Shown piece after piece: positions 8,451 to 17,929 of a DNA stretch of 60,223 bases (positions are counted from its first letter, which is position 1; each line of letters opens with the position of its first letter). Origin of the DNA: Gallionellaceae bacterium (GTDB lineage: Bacteria; Pseudomonadota; Gammaproteobacteria; Burkholderiales; Gallionellaceae); assembly GCA_030834965.1 (NCBI GenBank), contig JAUQWW010000083.1, positions 1-60,223 on the forward strand, read 5' to 3'. The notes below the pieces were generated by a model. It ran no database searches and had not been told where the DNA came from. It was given only the letters and a program-made list of their open reading frames with translations. The translations under genes were made by a program, and so were the position numbers.

Positions 8451-9401
8451 TTATTTCAACCAGCCCTTGCGGTAGAACAACCAAAGCGGCAACGCGATGG
8501 ATACGGCCATCAATGACAAGGCGAACGGATAGCCGCTTACCCACTCCAGCTCCGGCATGTGCTTGAAGTTCATCCCGTAGATGGAGGCGATCAGGGTGGG
8601 TGGCAGCAACGCCACGGCTGCCACTGAAAACAAGCGCACAATCTTGTTCTGGTTGATGTTGATGAAGCCAACGGTGGCATTCATCAGAAAGTTAATCTTG
8701 TCGAACAGAAAGGCGGTGTGCCCGTCCAGCGAGTCGATGTCCTGCATGATTTGGCGCGCTTCTTCCATCTGATCCGGGGTGAGCAATTTGCTGCGCATCA
8801 GGAAGGAAACCGCGCGGCGCGTATCCATCAGGTTGCGGCGGATACGCCCATTCAGGTGTTCCGCGTGGGCGATGTTGGCCAATACAATGCCAGCCTGTTT
8901 GTCGCTGAGTGTGTTGTTAAGCACCGTACCGCTGATGCCGCCTAGATCGGCATAAGCCTCTTCCAGCGCGTCGGCGGAAAATTCCACATCGGAGCCGTAC
9001 AAGTCAATCAGCACATCGCGGCTGTCCGCGAGGAGATCGGGTTGTATGCGCGAATGCAGGCGATAGTGTTGAAACACCGGCAGATCTTCATCATGCACGC
9101 TGAACAACACATTGTTGGAAAGCACGAAGGACACAAGGACGCTGCGCGAATCGCTTTCCTTGCCGAGCAGAAAATCCGAACGTACATGCAGTTGCTCATT
9201 TTCCTCGTAGAACCGCGCGCTTGCTTCAATGTCGCGCAAATGCTCCGCTTGCGGCAGGATGATGGAAAAATTTTTGGCCACCCATTCGCGTTCTTCTTCG
9301 CCGGGCGCGATGACATCCACCCAGATCGGCTTGCGAGTGCTAATTTCGTCAGGCTGTAGTTTGAACAGCCGCCCGTTATCCAGTGTAAAAATATTGAGCA
9401 T
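8451..9401 (-). CDS. corA: Magnesium/cobalt transporter CorA
   Basis: A 316-residue CorA-type channel. The long cytoplasmic N-terminal domain is followed by two C-terminal membrane helices. The first ends in the signature Y-G-M-N (G276-M-N278), the selectivity loop is M-P-E-L, and the short basic tail is R-K-G-W-L-K. It forms a homopentamer for Mg2+ (also Co2+, Ni2+) uptake. The ATG at 9401 is preferred over an upstream TTG at 9428 because an AGGA lies about nine bases before it and the family begins M-L-N-I/F. It is downstream of yacG on the same strand after 153 noncoding bases. Confidence 0.93.
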   Translation of the reverse strand: MLNIFTLDNGRLFKLQPDEISTRKPIWVDVIAPGEEEREWVAKNFSIILPQAEHLRDIEASARFYEENEQLHVRSDFLLGKESDSRSVLVSFVLSNNVLFSVHDEDLPVFQHYRLHSRIQPDLLADSRDVLIDLYGSDVEFSADALEEAYADLGGISGTVLNNTLSDKQAGIVLANIAHAEHLNGRIRRNLMDTRRAVSFLMRSKLLTPDQMEEARQIMQDIDSLDGHTAFLFDKINFLMNATVGFININQNKIVRLFSVAAVALLPPTLIASIYGMNFKHMPELEWVSGYPFALSLMAVSIALPLWLFYRKGWLK

Positions 9402-9554
9402 GCCCTTGTTCCTGGAGTGAGTGTTCAACGGAGATTATCCGCCACAATTGTTTTGCAGGGAGCTGAAAAATCAGGATGCGCCACTGATCATTATTGCGAA
9501 TCGCCACTGTCTGGAGGAAAGACATGTTGTGGCGTCACGCGCTCGCAAGGTTGC

Positions 9555-9734
9555 CTAGTGATCTTCTTGCGCGCCGTTTTCCGCCTGCGGGATACGGTAG
9601 CTTTCTGTGGCCCACTGCCCAAGGTCAATCAGCTTGCAGCGTTCGCTGCAAAATGGGCGGTATGGGCTGTCGCTGGTCCACACCACTTCCTTGCCGCATT
9701 GCGGGCACGTGACCACGGCTGGTTTCTTCTGCAT
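9555..9734 (-). CDS. yacG: DNA gyrase inhibitor YacG (zinc-binding)
   Basis: A 59-residue protein easily missed because of its size. It carries the YacG zinc knuckle: C10-P-Q-C13-G-K and F-C29-S-E-R-C33, followed by the diagnostic I-D-L-G-Q-W. In E. coli YacG binds GyrB and inhibits gyrase. The gene begins at ATG 9734, 14 bases after the zapD stop, and ends with TAG at 9555-9557. The zapD-yacG pairing after coaE is conserved in proteobacteria, which supports the call strongly. Confidence 0.95.
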   Translation of the reverse strand: MQKKPAVVTCPQCGKEVVWTSDSPYRPFCSERCKLIDLGQWATESYRIPQAENGAQEDH

Positions 9735-9748
9735 GGCTCCAGGTGCCC

Positions 9749-10504
9749 TTACAGGCTGCAGAAGGTCAGATTAAACGCGACATCCTGCTCGTACAAGACG
9801 CTCTTGGATGCATAGTTGGCAGCGACGAAGCGGATGTTGAGCACGTATTTGTTGGCGCTGACTTCGGGGATGCACGGTAATGCTGCGCCAAGGCTGATGC
9901 GCAGCATTTGCGCCACGCGGCCGCCTTGCACCTGCTGGAAGCTGCCCTGCTGGGCGATGAAGTGGTGCACCTTGCCGCTTTCGCGCAGCAGCTTGAGAAT
10001 GATGGACAGTCCGTCGCGGATGGGCAGCATCGGGGCCAGCCATTCATTGAGGCAATCGCGCCGCAGTGTGGCATCCTGATGCAGCCAGTAATGATAAGAC
10101 GGCAGGTCGAATTCGCAGGTGCCGCCAGGTATGCTGGTGCGCTGCTTGATGCCCATCAGCCATTCGTTTTCGCGCAGGTGCTGGCCTGCCTTGCCGCTGA
10201 TGTCGAACACGCTGTTGCTTGCGCTTTCGATTTCGCCGAGGATCGCATCCAGCGCTTCTTCGGAAATTCCCGGGTTGTTGTGCAGGGCGGAAAGAATGCG
10301 CTTCTGGCGTTCAAGCTCCTGCAATAAATCGGATTTCAGGTCGGCACGGCTGGCGACTTCGACGATGTCAAACAGCGCGCCCAGTGCGGCATGATGGTCG
10401 GCGGGATTTGTCTTCTCAGCGAAGTATGCCATCCTGGCGTAGAGGTCTTCCAGGCGCAGCAGGGTGCGTACACGCTCATTGAGGGGAAAGTCGTAGCTAA
10501 TCAC
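9749..10504 (-). CDS. zapD: Cell division protein ZapD
   Basis: A 251-residue soluble protein matching the ZapD (DUF1342, former YacF) family in length and in its opening [18 protein letters not shown]. ZapD crosslinks and bundles FtsZ filaments at the division septum. The all-helical N-terminal half and beta C-terminal domain seen in the family fit the sequence. It lies between coaE (60 bases upstream) and yacG (14 bases downstream), the usual order. Confidence 0.95.
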   Translation of the reverse strand: MISYDFPLNERVRTLLRLEDLYARMAYFAEKTNPADHHAALGALFDIVEVASRADLKSDLLQELERQKRILSALHNNPGISEEALDAILGEIESASNSVFDISGKAGQHLRENEWLMGIKQRTSIPGGTCEFDLPSYHYWLHQDATLRRDCLNEWLAPMLPIRDGLSIILKLLRESGKVHHFIAQQGSFQQVQGGRVAQMLRISLGAALPCIPEVSANKYVLNIRFVAANYASKSVLYEQDVAFNLTFCSL

Positions 10505-10564
10505 AATGCCAGGATAGAGTGGGTACGTTTCATGTAGGCAAAATATTATTAAAACATTCTATCG

Positions 10565-11176
10565 TCAATCACTTCCTGTGGAAAGAGCCATATAGCGCAG
10601 GTGCAGCTGTTCCACCTGCAGCCGCAAGGCATCCATGCCGGCGTCGTTCCGGATGATGTCATCCGCAAGGCGCAGGCGCTCGGCGCGGGCCATTTGCTGG
10701 GCGATGATGGCGCGCACTTCCGGTTCGCTCATTCCGCTGCGCTGCATGGTGCGCGCGATCTGGGTCGCCTCATCGCAGTCCACGACCAGCGTGCGCTGCA
10801 CCAGCTCATGGTACGCACGCGCCTCGAACAGCAGCGGAACCACCAGCAGAAAATAAGGGGCGGTACTGCCAGTCCGGACACGTTCCAGCATTTGCGCGCG
10901 GATAAGCGGATGCAGGATCCCTTCCAGGCGTTGCTTGGCAGCCGCGTCGGAAAATATCAGATGGCGCATGGGCGCTCTGTCCAGTGCCCCGCTTGCGTCA
11001 ATGTAGTCAGCGCCGAATGCGGCGCGGATCGGTTCAATGGCTGCGCCGGCAGGTTGGGTGAGCTGGTGCGAGATCGCGTCGCTGTCAATGACGGTCGCGC
11101 CAGATTCCCGGAACAACGCAGCGACCGTGCTTTTGCCGCAGCCGATGCCGCCGGTCAGGCCAATGCTAACGGTCAT
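10565..11176 (-). CDS. coaE: Dephospho-CoA kinase
   Basis: A 203-residue P-loop kinase catalysing the last step of coenzyme A synthesis, ATP-dependent 3'-phosphorylation of dephospho-CoA. The Walker A G10-I-G-C-G-K-S-T17 is followed by the family's D-x-D (I-D-S-D-A-I) and the H-P-L-I-R conserved segment. The ATG at 11176 is chosen because V-S-I-G-L-T-G-G is the universal N-terminus. The open frame upstream to 11290 runs through a palindromic intergenic repeat and is not coding. It lies between pilD and zapD, the standard arrangement. Confidence 0.95.
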   Translation of the reverse strand: MTVSIGLTGGIGCGKSTVAALFRESGATVIDSDAISHQLTQPAGAAIEPIRAAFGADYIDASGALDRAPMRHLIFSDAAAKQRLEGILHPLIRAQMLERVRTGSTAPYFLLVVPLLFEARAYHELVQRTLVVDCDEATQIARTMQRSGMSEPEVRAIIAQQMARAERLRLADDIIRNDAGMDALRLQVEQLHLRYMALSTGSD

Positions 11177-11219
11177 GACGAGCTGCCGACTTTGATGATG
11201 AGACTCGCCATACCCGTTT

Positions 11220-11240
11220 CCCTCTCCCAGAGGGAGAGGG
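11220..11240. repeat. CCCTCTCCC palindrome between pilD and coaE
   Basis: Perfect 9-base arms (CCCTCTCCC at 11220-11228, GGGAGAGGG at 11232-11240) with a three-base centre. The same core occurs inside prmC (43942-43965) and in the tsaC-hemF gap (33465-33490). It separates the pilD stop from the coaE start and could form an mRNA hairpin on either strand, but no T-run follows. Confidence 0.7.
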
Positions 11241-11276
11241 GGGCAGGGTCTCGCTGCGCGAGCCTTGCGATAATGG

Positions 11277-12149
11277 TCATGGGGCAGCAAGCATCTGCAG
11301 GTATCCCTGCGTGAGCGTCTGCCCCCAGAACAATGCGATCAGGCCGCCGCCCGCGAGGTAGGGGCCGAACGGGATCGGGACGTTGCGGCCGTGGCGGGCC
11401 GCGACGATCAGCGCAATGCCGACTACCGCGCCCACCAGCGAGGACAACAGGATAACCAGCGGCAGCAATTTCCAGCCCAGCCACGCACCGATTGCGGCCA
11501 GCAGTTTGAAATCGCCGTAGCCCATGCCCTCCTTGCCGGTGGCAAGCTTGAAAAGCCAATATACGCTCCACAGCGCCAGATAGCCGGCAATCGCGCCGAT
11601 TACCGCACTGCCCACATCAGTGAACATGCCGGACAGGTTGAACAGCAGCCCCAGCCAGAGCAGCGGCAGCGTAATGTCGTCCGGCAGCAGTTGTGTGTCG
11701 AAGTCGATGAATGTCAGGGCCAGCAGCGCCCATACAAACAGCAATCCCGCGAGGGCGGCCATGCCGAAGCCGAAGTGCCAGGCAACGTAGCCGCTCAGCA
11801 CGCCACTTATTGCTTCCACGACAGGGTAGCGCGCGGAGATGTGTGCGCCGCAGCCCTTGCATTTGCCGCGCAGTAGCAGATAGCTGATGACCGGAATGTT
11901 CTCCAGTGCGCCTATCTTGTGGCCGCAGTGCGGGCAGGCGGACCCTGGCAGCAGCAGGTTGTAGGGAGAGGCAGGTTCCGCAGCCGTTCCGCTGAGTTCG
12001 GCGCATTGGGTACGCCATTCGCGTTCCATCATCTTGGGCAGACGATGAATCACCACGTTTAAGAAGCTGCCCACCAGAAGGCCGACAATGCCGCTCAGCG
12101 TAACGAAAACAAGCGGCATGCTTTGCAGAACCTGACCGAGCGACGTCAT
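11277..12149 (-). CDS. pilD: Type IV prepilin peptidase/N-methyltransferase PilD
   Basis: A 290-residue inner-membrane aspartic peptidase that cleaves and N-methylates type IV prepilins and type II pseudopilins. The cytoplasmic zinc site is C72-x2-C75 and C97-x2-C100. The catalytic aspartates are D149 (in F-I-D-F-D) and D213 (in G-Y-G-D-F). With the ATG at 12149 these numbers equal, as I recall, those of Pseudomonas aeruginosa PilD, which supports this start over an ATG at 12179 that lies in a hairpin. Several membrane helices follow residue 120. It is directly downstream of pilC. Confidence 0.94.
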   Translation of the reverse strand: MTSLGQVLQSMPLVFVTLSGIVGLLVGSFLNVVIHRLPKMMEREWRTQCAELSGTAAEPASPYNLLLPGSACPHCGHKIGALENIPVISYLLLRGKCKGCGAHISARYPVVEAISGVLSGYVAWHFGFGMAALAGLLFVWALLALTFIDFDTQLLPDDITLPLLWLGLLFNLSGMFTDVGSAVIGAIAGYLALWSVYWLFKLATGKEGMGYGDFKLLAAIGAWLGWKLLPLVILLSSLVGAVVGIALIVAARHGRNVPIPFGPYLAGGGLIALFWGQTLTQGYLQMLAAP

Positions 12150-12169
12150 AGAGCGTTGTTCATGAGAAA

Positions 12170-12190
12170 GCGCGGCCATAGTGGCCGCGC
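12170..12190 (-). promoter_or_regulatory. Intercistronic hairpin between pilC and pilD
   Basis: Perfect 9-base arms (12170-12178 and 12182-12190) with a three-base loop, all G/C-rich. It lies 28 bases after the pilC stop. No T-run follows on the minus strand, so it may stabilise pilC mRNA or reduce read-through rather than terminate fully. Confidence 0.45.
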
Positions 12191-12218
12191 CGGGTTGTGC
12201 GAGAATGCGACACGGAGC

Positions 12219-13436
12219 TTAAACAACCTGCCCCATCTTGAAGATCGGCAGGTACATCGCAACCACCATGCCGCCGATCAGCGTGCCCAGGACCACCATG
12301 ATGATGGGCTCCATCAGGCTGGAAAGCGCTTCCACCGCATCGTCCACTTCGGCCTCGTAAAAATCGGCCACTTTGCCCAGCATGCTGTCCAGCGAGCCGG
12401 ATTCTTCGCCGATGGCCACCATTTGAAGCACCATGCTCGGGAATACTTCCGTATTCTGCATGGCCACCGTCAGGCTGTTGCCGGTGGAGACTTCACGCTG
12501 GATGTGTTTGGTCGCATCAGCATACACTGCGTTGCCGGACGCACCCGCCACCGAGTCGAACGCTTCCACCAGCGGCACACCCGCAGCAAACATGGTGGAC
12601 AGGGTGCGTGTCCAGCGCGCGATCGTGGCCTTGCGGATCAGCGGGCCGAAGATAGGCAGTTTGAGCAGCAAGGTATCCATGACGCGCTGCATTTTTTTGT
12701 TGCGTTTCCATGCATACATGAAGCCATATATGCCGCCGCCCACGATACCGAAAATCGCCCACCAGTAGGCCACGAAGAAATCGGAAATCGCCATGATGAA
12801 CAGCGTCGGTGCCGGCAGGTCAGCGCCGAAACTGGAGAACAGCTCCTTGAACGCCGGGATCACGAAAATCATGATGACGGCGGTGATGATGAAGGCCACA
12901 ACAATAATGGAAATCGGGTAGAACAGGGCCGACTTGATCTTGCTTTTGATCGCGAGGATTTTTTCCTTGTAGGTTGCCAGGCGATCCAGCAGCGTGTCCA
13001 GAATGCCGGCCTGTTCGCCCGCACCGATCAGGTTGCAAAACAGGTCATCGAAATACAGCGGGAATTTTCGGAAGGCCTGTTGCAGACTGCTGCCGGTTTC
13101 TACGTCGGTCCGGAGGTCATTCAGCAGGCGGGCGACCGATGGGTTGCTGTGTCCCTTGCCCACAATGTCGAATGCCTGCAACAACGGTACGCCGGACTTG
13201 AGCATGGTGGCAAGCTGACGGGTGAACAGGGTGATGTCTTTTTCGGTGACGGCTTGGCTGCCGCCCCGGCGTTTCTTGACCTTGGTAACGGTGATGCCCT
13301 GGCGGCGCAGGTTCGCAGAAACGGTGGCTTCGCCGGCGGCACGCATCTCGCCTTTGACGATCTTGCCGACCTTGTCCTTGCCTTCCCACAGAAACTGGGT
13401 TTCCGTTACTCGCTTGGGTTTACTGGGCGCTGCCAT
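12219..13436 (-). CDS. pilC: Type IV pilus inner-membrane platform protein PilC
   Basis: A 405-residue polytopic protein of the GspF/PilC family with two T2SF domains (about residues 70-195 and 275-398). Each carries the Q-L-A-T-M-L-x-x-G-V-P-L-x-x-A or R-T-L-S-T-M-F-A-A-G-V-P-L-V-E-A type motif, and three membrane segments are visible. It anchors the PilB/PilT motor ATPases in the inner membrane and is required for pilus assembly. It is followed by pilD. A pilB motor gene, often just upstream, is not present; the next gene upstream is a CorC-type protein on the same strand after 191 bases without a gene. Confidence 0.95.
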   Translation of the reverse strand: MAAPSKPKRVTETQFLWEGKDKVGKIVKGEMRAAGEATVSANLRRQGITVTKVKKRRGGSQAVTEKDITLFTRQLATMLKSGVPLLQAFDIVGKGHSNPSVARLLNDLRTDVETGSSLQQAFRKFPLYFDDLFCNLIGAGEQAGILDTLLDRLATYKEKILAIKSKIKSALFYPISIIVVAFIITAVIMIFVIPAFKELFSSFGADLPAPTLFIMAISDFFVAYWWAIFGIVGGGIYGFMYAWKRNKKMQRVMDTLLLKLPIFGPLIRKATIARWTRTLSTMFAAGVPLVEAFDSVAGASGNAVYADATKHIQREVSTGNSLTVAMQNTEVFPSMVLQMVAIGEESGSLDSMLGKVADFYEAEVDDAVEALSSLMEPIIMVVLGTLIGGMVVAMYLPIFKMGQVV

Positions 13437-13627
13437 GGCGTTTCCTTGATATATGACTATCCATAATTACGTTGCGGTGACAACTGTGCATAAGCAACTC
13501 GCCTCCCTTTAGGTCAATGCCATGGAACATCAGCTGTTCCGTGCGCCTGTGCTTTTTGGGCATGCCGGCCAATTTCTACGCGCATCATGCCTCCCCGCAG
13601 GAATGTTGTAAAGGGTGCCTTGCCCGG

Positions 13628-14911
13628 CTATTCGACCTGCTTCGCGCGCAGTGCGGGAAAAATCTTCGCTACCTTCACCACGCGATCCTGCGTCTGGATG
13701 ATTTCGATCGGGTAGTTTGCGATTTTCAGGGCCGTGCCCGCTTCCGGAATGTCCTGCAGATGGTCCAGGATCAGGCCGTTCAGCGTTTTCGCGCCATCCA
13801 GCGGAAAATGCATGCCCAATTTGCGGTTCAGGTCGCGCAGTGGCGTGCTGCCTTCCACCAGCAGGCTGCCGTCCTCCTGGCGCAGGAACTTGCCGGTGTG
13901 CGTAGGCGACTGCGTGGTAAAGTCGCCGACGATCTCTTCCAGAATATTCTCCAGCGTCACCAGCCCGAGCAGCTCACCGTATTCATCCACTACCAGCCCC
14001 AGGCGGATATGCCGCTCCTGAAAATGCTGCAACTGCGACAGCAGCGTGGTGTCGGAAGGGATGAAATAAGGATCCAGCAGCACTTCGCGCAATTCGTCAG
14101 TCTCGAAGTCTGTGCGCTGCATCAGGGTCAGCGCGCGGCGCACGTGCAGAATGCCGACGATGTTGTCGAGCGCACCCTCATACACGGGCAGCAGCGTGTG
14201 GTGGCAGGTCGCCAGCTGCTCGCGCAACACTTTGGCATCCGCGCTCAGATTGAGCGCCTCGATCTGGTTGCGCGGCACCATGACATCGTTCACGGCGACG
14301 CGCTCGATGTCCACCAGGTTGAGCAGCATTTTCTGGTGCCGGCGCGGCAGGAACTGCTCCGACTCCAGTACCAGCATGCGCAATTCTTCCATGCTCACTT
14401 TTTGCCTGCTCTGGTCGGTCTGCACCTTGATGCGGAATAGCCGTAATGCGTAATGCACGATTGCCGTGGCGATGGATACGACCGGATGGAACAGTTTGAC
14501 GAGTGCAGCCAGCGGGTAACTTGAAAACAGCGCCACACGCTCCGGGTGGCTGGCGGCGATGACCTTGGGCATGATCTCGCTGAACACGAGGATGATGAAA
14601 GTGATGCCCAGCGTGCCGGCCAGCACCCACCATTCGCTTTCGCCGAACATGCGCAGGATGATGATCTGGGTCACCGCAGCGGCAGCCACATTGAGCAATG
14701 TGTTGCCGAACAGGATGGACCCGAGCAGCTTGTCTGTCTGCGCCAGCAGTCTTGCGGTGAGTTTTGCGCTTCTGTTGCCCTTGCGCACCAGATGGTTCAG
14801 CCGGTGGCGGTTCAGCGCCATCATGCTGGTTTCGGAAGAAGAAAAGAACGCGCCAAAAAGAAGCAGAAAAAACAGGGCAATGAATAGCGTGCCCAACGAG
14901 AACTCGTCCAA
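13628..14911 (-). CDS. HlyC/CorC (CNNM) family transporter
   Basis: A 427-residue membrane protein. The DUF21/CNNM transmembrane domain occupies about residues 1-190 (several hydrophobic helices, N-T-L-L-N, conserved E-I-M-P-K). A CBS-domain pair follows at about 205-325 (M-V-P-R-N-Q-I-E; V-V-D-E-Y-G-E-L-L-G-L-V-T) and a CorC_HlyC C-terminal domain at about 340-420. Related proteins are Mg2+/Co2+ exporters or regulators; substrate is not settled by sequence. Good family assignment, no gene symbol. Confidence 0.9.
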   Translation of the reverse strand: MDEFSLGTLFIALFFLLLFGAFFSSSETSMMALNRHRLNHLVRKGNRSAKLTARLLAQTDKLLGSILFGNTLLNVAAAAVTQIIILRMFGESEWWVLAGTLGITFIILVFSEIMPKVIAASHPERVALFSSYPLAALVKLFHPVVSIATAIVHYALRLFRIKVQTDQSRQKVSMEELRMLVLESEQFLPRRHQKMLLNLVDIERVAVNDVMVPRNQIEALNLSADAKVLREQLATCHHTLLPVYEGALDNIVGILHVRRALTLMQRTDFETDELREVLLDPYFIPSDTTLLSQLQHFQERHIRLGLVVDEYGELLGLVTLENILEEIVGDFTTQSPTHTGKFLRQEDGSLLVEGSTPLRDLNRKLGMHFPLDGAKTLNGLILDHLQDIPEAGTALKIANYPIEIIQTQDRVVKVAKIFPALRAKQVE

Positions 14912-14983
14912 AGCGGAAAGCCCCTACTAATGCGATGGGTGGAGTATCGGGGAGGTGGGTAGGGGTGTCAAGGAAGAGGTTCC

Positions 14984-15997
14984 CTAAACCTTCGGCACAA
15001 AGGTAAAGGCGTCTGATAAGAATTCCGCTTCCGGCAATCCGCGCAAGGTGGTGAAGTCGCGATGAGCGGCTTCCACCACGACGGGCGCGCCGCACACATA
15101 TACCTGGTGCCCGGACAAATCGCTGTAGTCCTCCAGCACCGCCTGGTGCACGAAACCAGTCCTGCCCTGCCAATTGTCTTCGGCGAGCGCTTCCGACAGC
15201 ACCGGGGTGAACCTGATACCGCGCGCTTCCCACTGTCTTGCCATGTCCAGCAGATAGAGGTCGCTGCGTTTGCGTCCGCCCCAGTAAAAATGCATCGGAC
15301 GTTTGATGCCCACATGCAATGCATGCTCGATGATGGCTTTGACCGGTGCGAAGCCGGTGCCACTGGCAACGAACACGATGGGCTTGGCGCTGTCCTCGCG
15401 CAGGAAGAACGTGCCGAGCGGTCCCCGGAAGCGCAAAATATCGCGCTCTTTCATTTCAGTGAAAACATGCTGCGTGAATGCGCCGCCCGGGATGTTACGG
15501 ATGTGCAGCTGCAGGAATTCATCATCGTGCGGCGCGTTGGCCAGCGAGAAGCTGCGCGGCTTGCCTTCCTTCATCAGAATGTCGATGTATTGCCCGGCAA
15601 GAAATTGCAGGCGCTCGCTGGCGGGCAGCTTGAGGTAGAGCGCCATCACATCGTCGGCGAGTCTTTCCAGCTTTTGAACACGGCAGGGCAGGGTTTTCAC
15701 CGGAATATCCTTGATCGCGTTCACTTCGTGGCACTCGATTACCAGGTCGGATGCGGGGTGGGCGCAGCAGAACAGGGCCATGCCCGCTGCCTGTTCTGAC
15801 TCGCTCAATGCGCTGTGCGGGTGCTTGCCATAGTCCACCGTGCCTTGCAGCACGCGGCCCTTGCATGACCCGCACACGCCATCGCGGCAGCCGTATGGCA
15901 GGGTATAACCATGCCTGAGCCCGGCTTCAAGTATGGTCTCTTCGTCCTCTACGGGAAAACTGTGATTGCTCGGTTTGATGGTGACCTGGAACGTCAT
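14984..15997 (-). CDS. 2Fe-2S ferredoxin-NAD(P)H flavin reductase (AscD-like)
   Basis: A 337-residue single-chain electron transfer protein. The N-terminal plant-type 2Fe-2S domain uses C37-R-D-G-V-C42-G-S-C45 and a fourth cysteine at 77 or 78. An FAD domain with R-S-F-S-L-A-N follows, and an NAD(P) domain with V-A-S-G-T-G-F-A-P-V-K. Betaproteobacterial homologues are usually annotated CDP-6-deoxy-delta-3,4-glucoseen reductase. No deoxysugar genes are nearby, so the physiological acceptor, possibly an oxygenase or a ubiquinone step, is unknown. It is divergent from the SDR gene at 16049. Confidence 0.85.
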   Translation of the reverse strand: MTFQVTIKPSNHSFPVEDEETILEAGLRHGYTLPYGCRDGVCGSCKGRVLQGTVDYGKHPHSALSESEQAAGMALFCCAHPASDLVIECHEVNAIKDIPVKTLPCRVQKLERLADDVMALYLKLPASERLQFLAGQYIDILMKEGKPRSFSLANAPHDDEFLQLHIRNIPGGAFTQHVFTEMKERDILRFRGPLGTFFLREDSAKPIVFVASGTGFAPVKAIIEHALHVGIKRPMHFYWGGRKRSDLYLLDMARQWEARGIRFTPVLSEALAEDNWQGRTGFVHQAVLEDYSDLSGHQVYVCGAPVVVEAAHRDFTTLRGLPEAEFLSDAFTFVPKV

Positions 15998-16048
15998 GAT
16001 GTGCCCGCTGCATACGCGAAAGAGGCGATTTTATCGCATAATCGCGGC

Positions 16049-16921
16049 ATGAAACGAATTCTCATTTCGGGTTGTGGCGATATTGCGCTGCGCGTTGCGG
16101 CGCTGCTGCGGATGCGTTGCCGCTTGTTCGGGCTGGCGCGCAACACTGCGCGTTTTGCCGGATTGCGCGCGGCAGGCATGGTTCCTATACCGGGCGACCT
16201 GGATGAACGGGCCAGCCTCACGCGCATCGCCGGGCTGGCGCACACCGTGCTGCACTTTGCGCCGCCACCCAATACGGGGGGTAGCGATCCGCGCACGCGC
16301 AACCTGCTTGCAGCACTGTCGCGCGGCACTTTACCGCAGCGTTTGGTATACATCAGCACCAGTGGTGTGTATGGCGATTGCGGCGGCGCGTATGTGAGCG
16401 AAACGCATGCGCTTAATGCGCAGAATACACGCGCGCAACGCCGTGTGGATGCGGAGGGACAAATCCGCAGTTGGGCCAAACGCAACGGGGTGGGCGCCAG
16501 CATTCTGCGCGTGCCCGGCATTTATGCCGACGACCGGCTGCCGTTGGAGCGCTTGCATGCGGGCACACCTGCCGTCGTGGCGGAGGAAGACAGTTACACC
16601 AATCACATCCACGCCGACGATCTCGCGCGCATCGTCGTTGCCGCGCTGCGTTACGCCAAATCGAACCGCGTTTATCACGCGAGTGACGACAGCGAATTGA
16701 TGATGGGAGAATATTTCGATTGCGTGGCGGATGCGTTTGGCCTGCCGCGCCCTCCGCGCCTGCCGCGCGCCGAAGTGCAGCGTGCCGTATCGCCGGTGCT
16801 GTGGTCGTTCATGAACGAATCACGCCGCCTCAGCAATACCCGCATGAAGAAGGAATTAAAGATGGCGCTGCGCTATCCGACAGTAGCGCACGCCTTGGAT
16901 ATCATCAAGCCGCGTTGCTGA
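16049..16921 (+). CDS. NAD-dependent epimerase/dehydratase (SDR) family protein
   Basis: A 290-residue extended-SDR-like protein. It begins with a beta strand and a Rossmann turn (I-S-G-C-G-D-I-A) and has [10 protein letters not shown] near residue 100. The catalytic Y-x3-K is not evident, so it may be a non-catalytic or YeeZ-like member. The ATG at 16049 is chosen because the Rossmann fold begins there; upstream in-frame sequence belongs to the opposite-strand reductase. Its last 17 bases overlap the 3' end of trpD on the other strand. Substrate unknown. Confidence 0.8.
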   Translation: MKRILISGCGDIALRVAALLRMRCRLFGLARNTARFAGLRAAGMVPIPGDLDERASLTRIAGLAHTVLHFAPPPNTGGSDPRTRNLLAALSRGTLPQRLVYISTSGVYGDCGGAYVSETHALNAQNTRAQRRVDAEGQIRSWAKRNGVGASILRVPGIYADDRLPLERLHAGTPAVVAEEDSYTNHIHADDLARIVVAALRYAKSNRVYHASDDSELMMGEYFDCVADAFGLPRPPRLPRAEVQRAVSPVLWSFMNESRRLSNTRMKKELKMALRYPTVAHALDIIKPRC

Positions 16922-17927
16922 TCTGGATCAGTTGCGCCAGTTTGTTTTTCGCCGCACCGCTGGCGATGACTTCTCCGGCCTTCTTCACGCCATCCCCCAA
17001 TGATGCGGCCAATCCGGCCACATATATTGCCGCCCCCGCGTTGAGTTGCACGATGTCGCGCGCAACGCCGGGCTGGTTATCCAGCACGCCCAGCAGCATG
17101 GCTTTCGCTTCGTCGACGTTGGCGGAACGGATGGCATCCAGCGGGGCGCTTGGCAAACCAAAGTCGGCAGGTTGTATGGTGTATTCCGTTACGGCGCCGT
17201 CTTTCAATTCGGCGATCAGCGTGCTGCCGCTGATGGTAATTTCATCCATGCCATCCGAGCCATGTACTACCAGCACATGATGGCTGCCGAGGCGTTGCAG
17301 CACGCGCGCCTGTATGCCGACCAGATCGGGGTGGAATACGCCCATCACCTGATTGTTCGCTCCGGCGGGGTTGGTGAGCGGCCCCAGCACATTGAAGATG
17401 GTGCGCACCCCCAACTCGCGGCGCACCGGGGCAGCGTACTTCATGGCGCCATGAAAATTCGTGGCGAACATGAAGCCGATCCCGATCTGGTCGATGCTGT
17501 GCCCGACCTGCTCCGGCGTCAGGTTGAGATTCACCCCCAGCGCTTCAAGTACGTCTGCCGAGCCGCAGGTGGATGACACCGAACGCCCGCCATGTTTGGC
17601 CACCTGTGCGCCAGCGGCAGCCGCGACGAATGCGCTCGTGGTCGAGATGTTGAAGGTATGCATTGCGTCGCCACCCGTGCCGCAAGTGTCCACCAGATGG
17701 TCGCGCCGGGTGACCGGAACCTTGGTCGCGAATTCGCGCATCACAAATGCAGCTGCGGATATCTCGCCGATGGTTTCCTTCTTCACACGCAAGCCAACCA
17801 GAATGGCGGCAATCTGCGTGGGTGTGACTTCGCCGCTCATGATCTGCCGCATCAGCGACAGCATTTCGTCGTAGAAGATTTCGCGTTGCTCGATTAACCG
17901 AATCAGTGCCTGTTGGGGTGTAATCAT
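16905..17927 (-). CDS. trpD: Anthranilate phosphoribosyltransferase
   Basis: A 340-residue enzyme transferring phosphoribosyl from PRPP to anthranilate, the second committed step of tryptophan synthesis. The PRPP/Mg site C-G-T-G-G-D is followed by F-N-I-S-T and K-H-G-G-R-S, all typical. It starts two bases after the trpG stop, so it is translated as part of trpE-trpG-trpD. The usual next gene, trpC, is not present here; instead a plus-strand SDR gene overlaps the 3' end by 17 bases. Confidence 0.96.
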   Translation of the reverse strand: MITPQQALIRLIEQREIFYDEMLSLMRQIMSGEVTPTQIAAILVGLRVKKETIGEISAAAFVMREFATKVPVTRRDHLVDTCGTGGDAMHTFNISTTSAFVAAAAGAQVAKHGGRSVSSTCGSADVLEALGVNLNLTPEQVGHSIDQIGIGFMFATNFHGAMKYAAPVRRELGVRTIFNVLGPLTNPAGANNQVMGVFHPDLVGIQARVLQRLGSHHVLVVHGSDGMDEITISGSTLIAELKDGAVTEYTIQPADFGLPSAPLDAIRSANVDEAKAMLLGVLDNQPGVARDIVQLNAGAAIYVAGLAASLGDGVKKAGEVIASGAAKNKLAQLIQISNAA

Positions 17928-17929
17928 GG

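Noticed and set aside
12123-13466. Long plus-strand open frame opposite pilC (447 codons)
   Set aside because: It is antisense to the unmistakable PilC protein; its His/Gln/Arg-rich translation is typical of a shadow frame.
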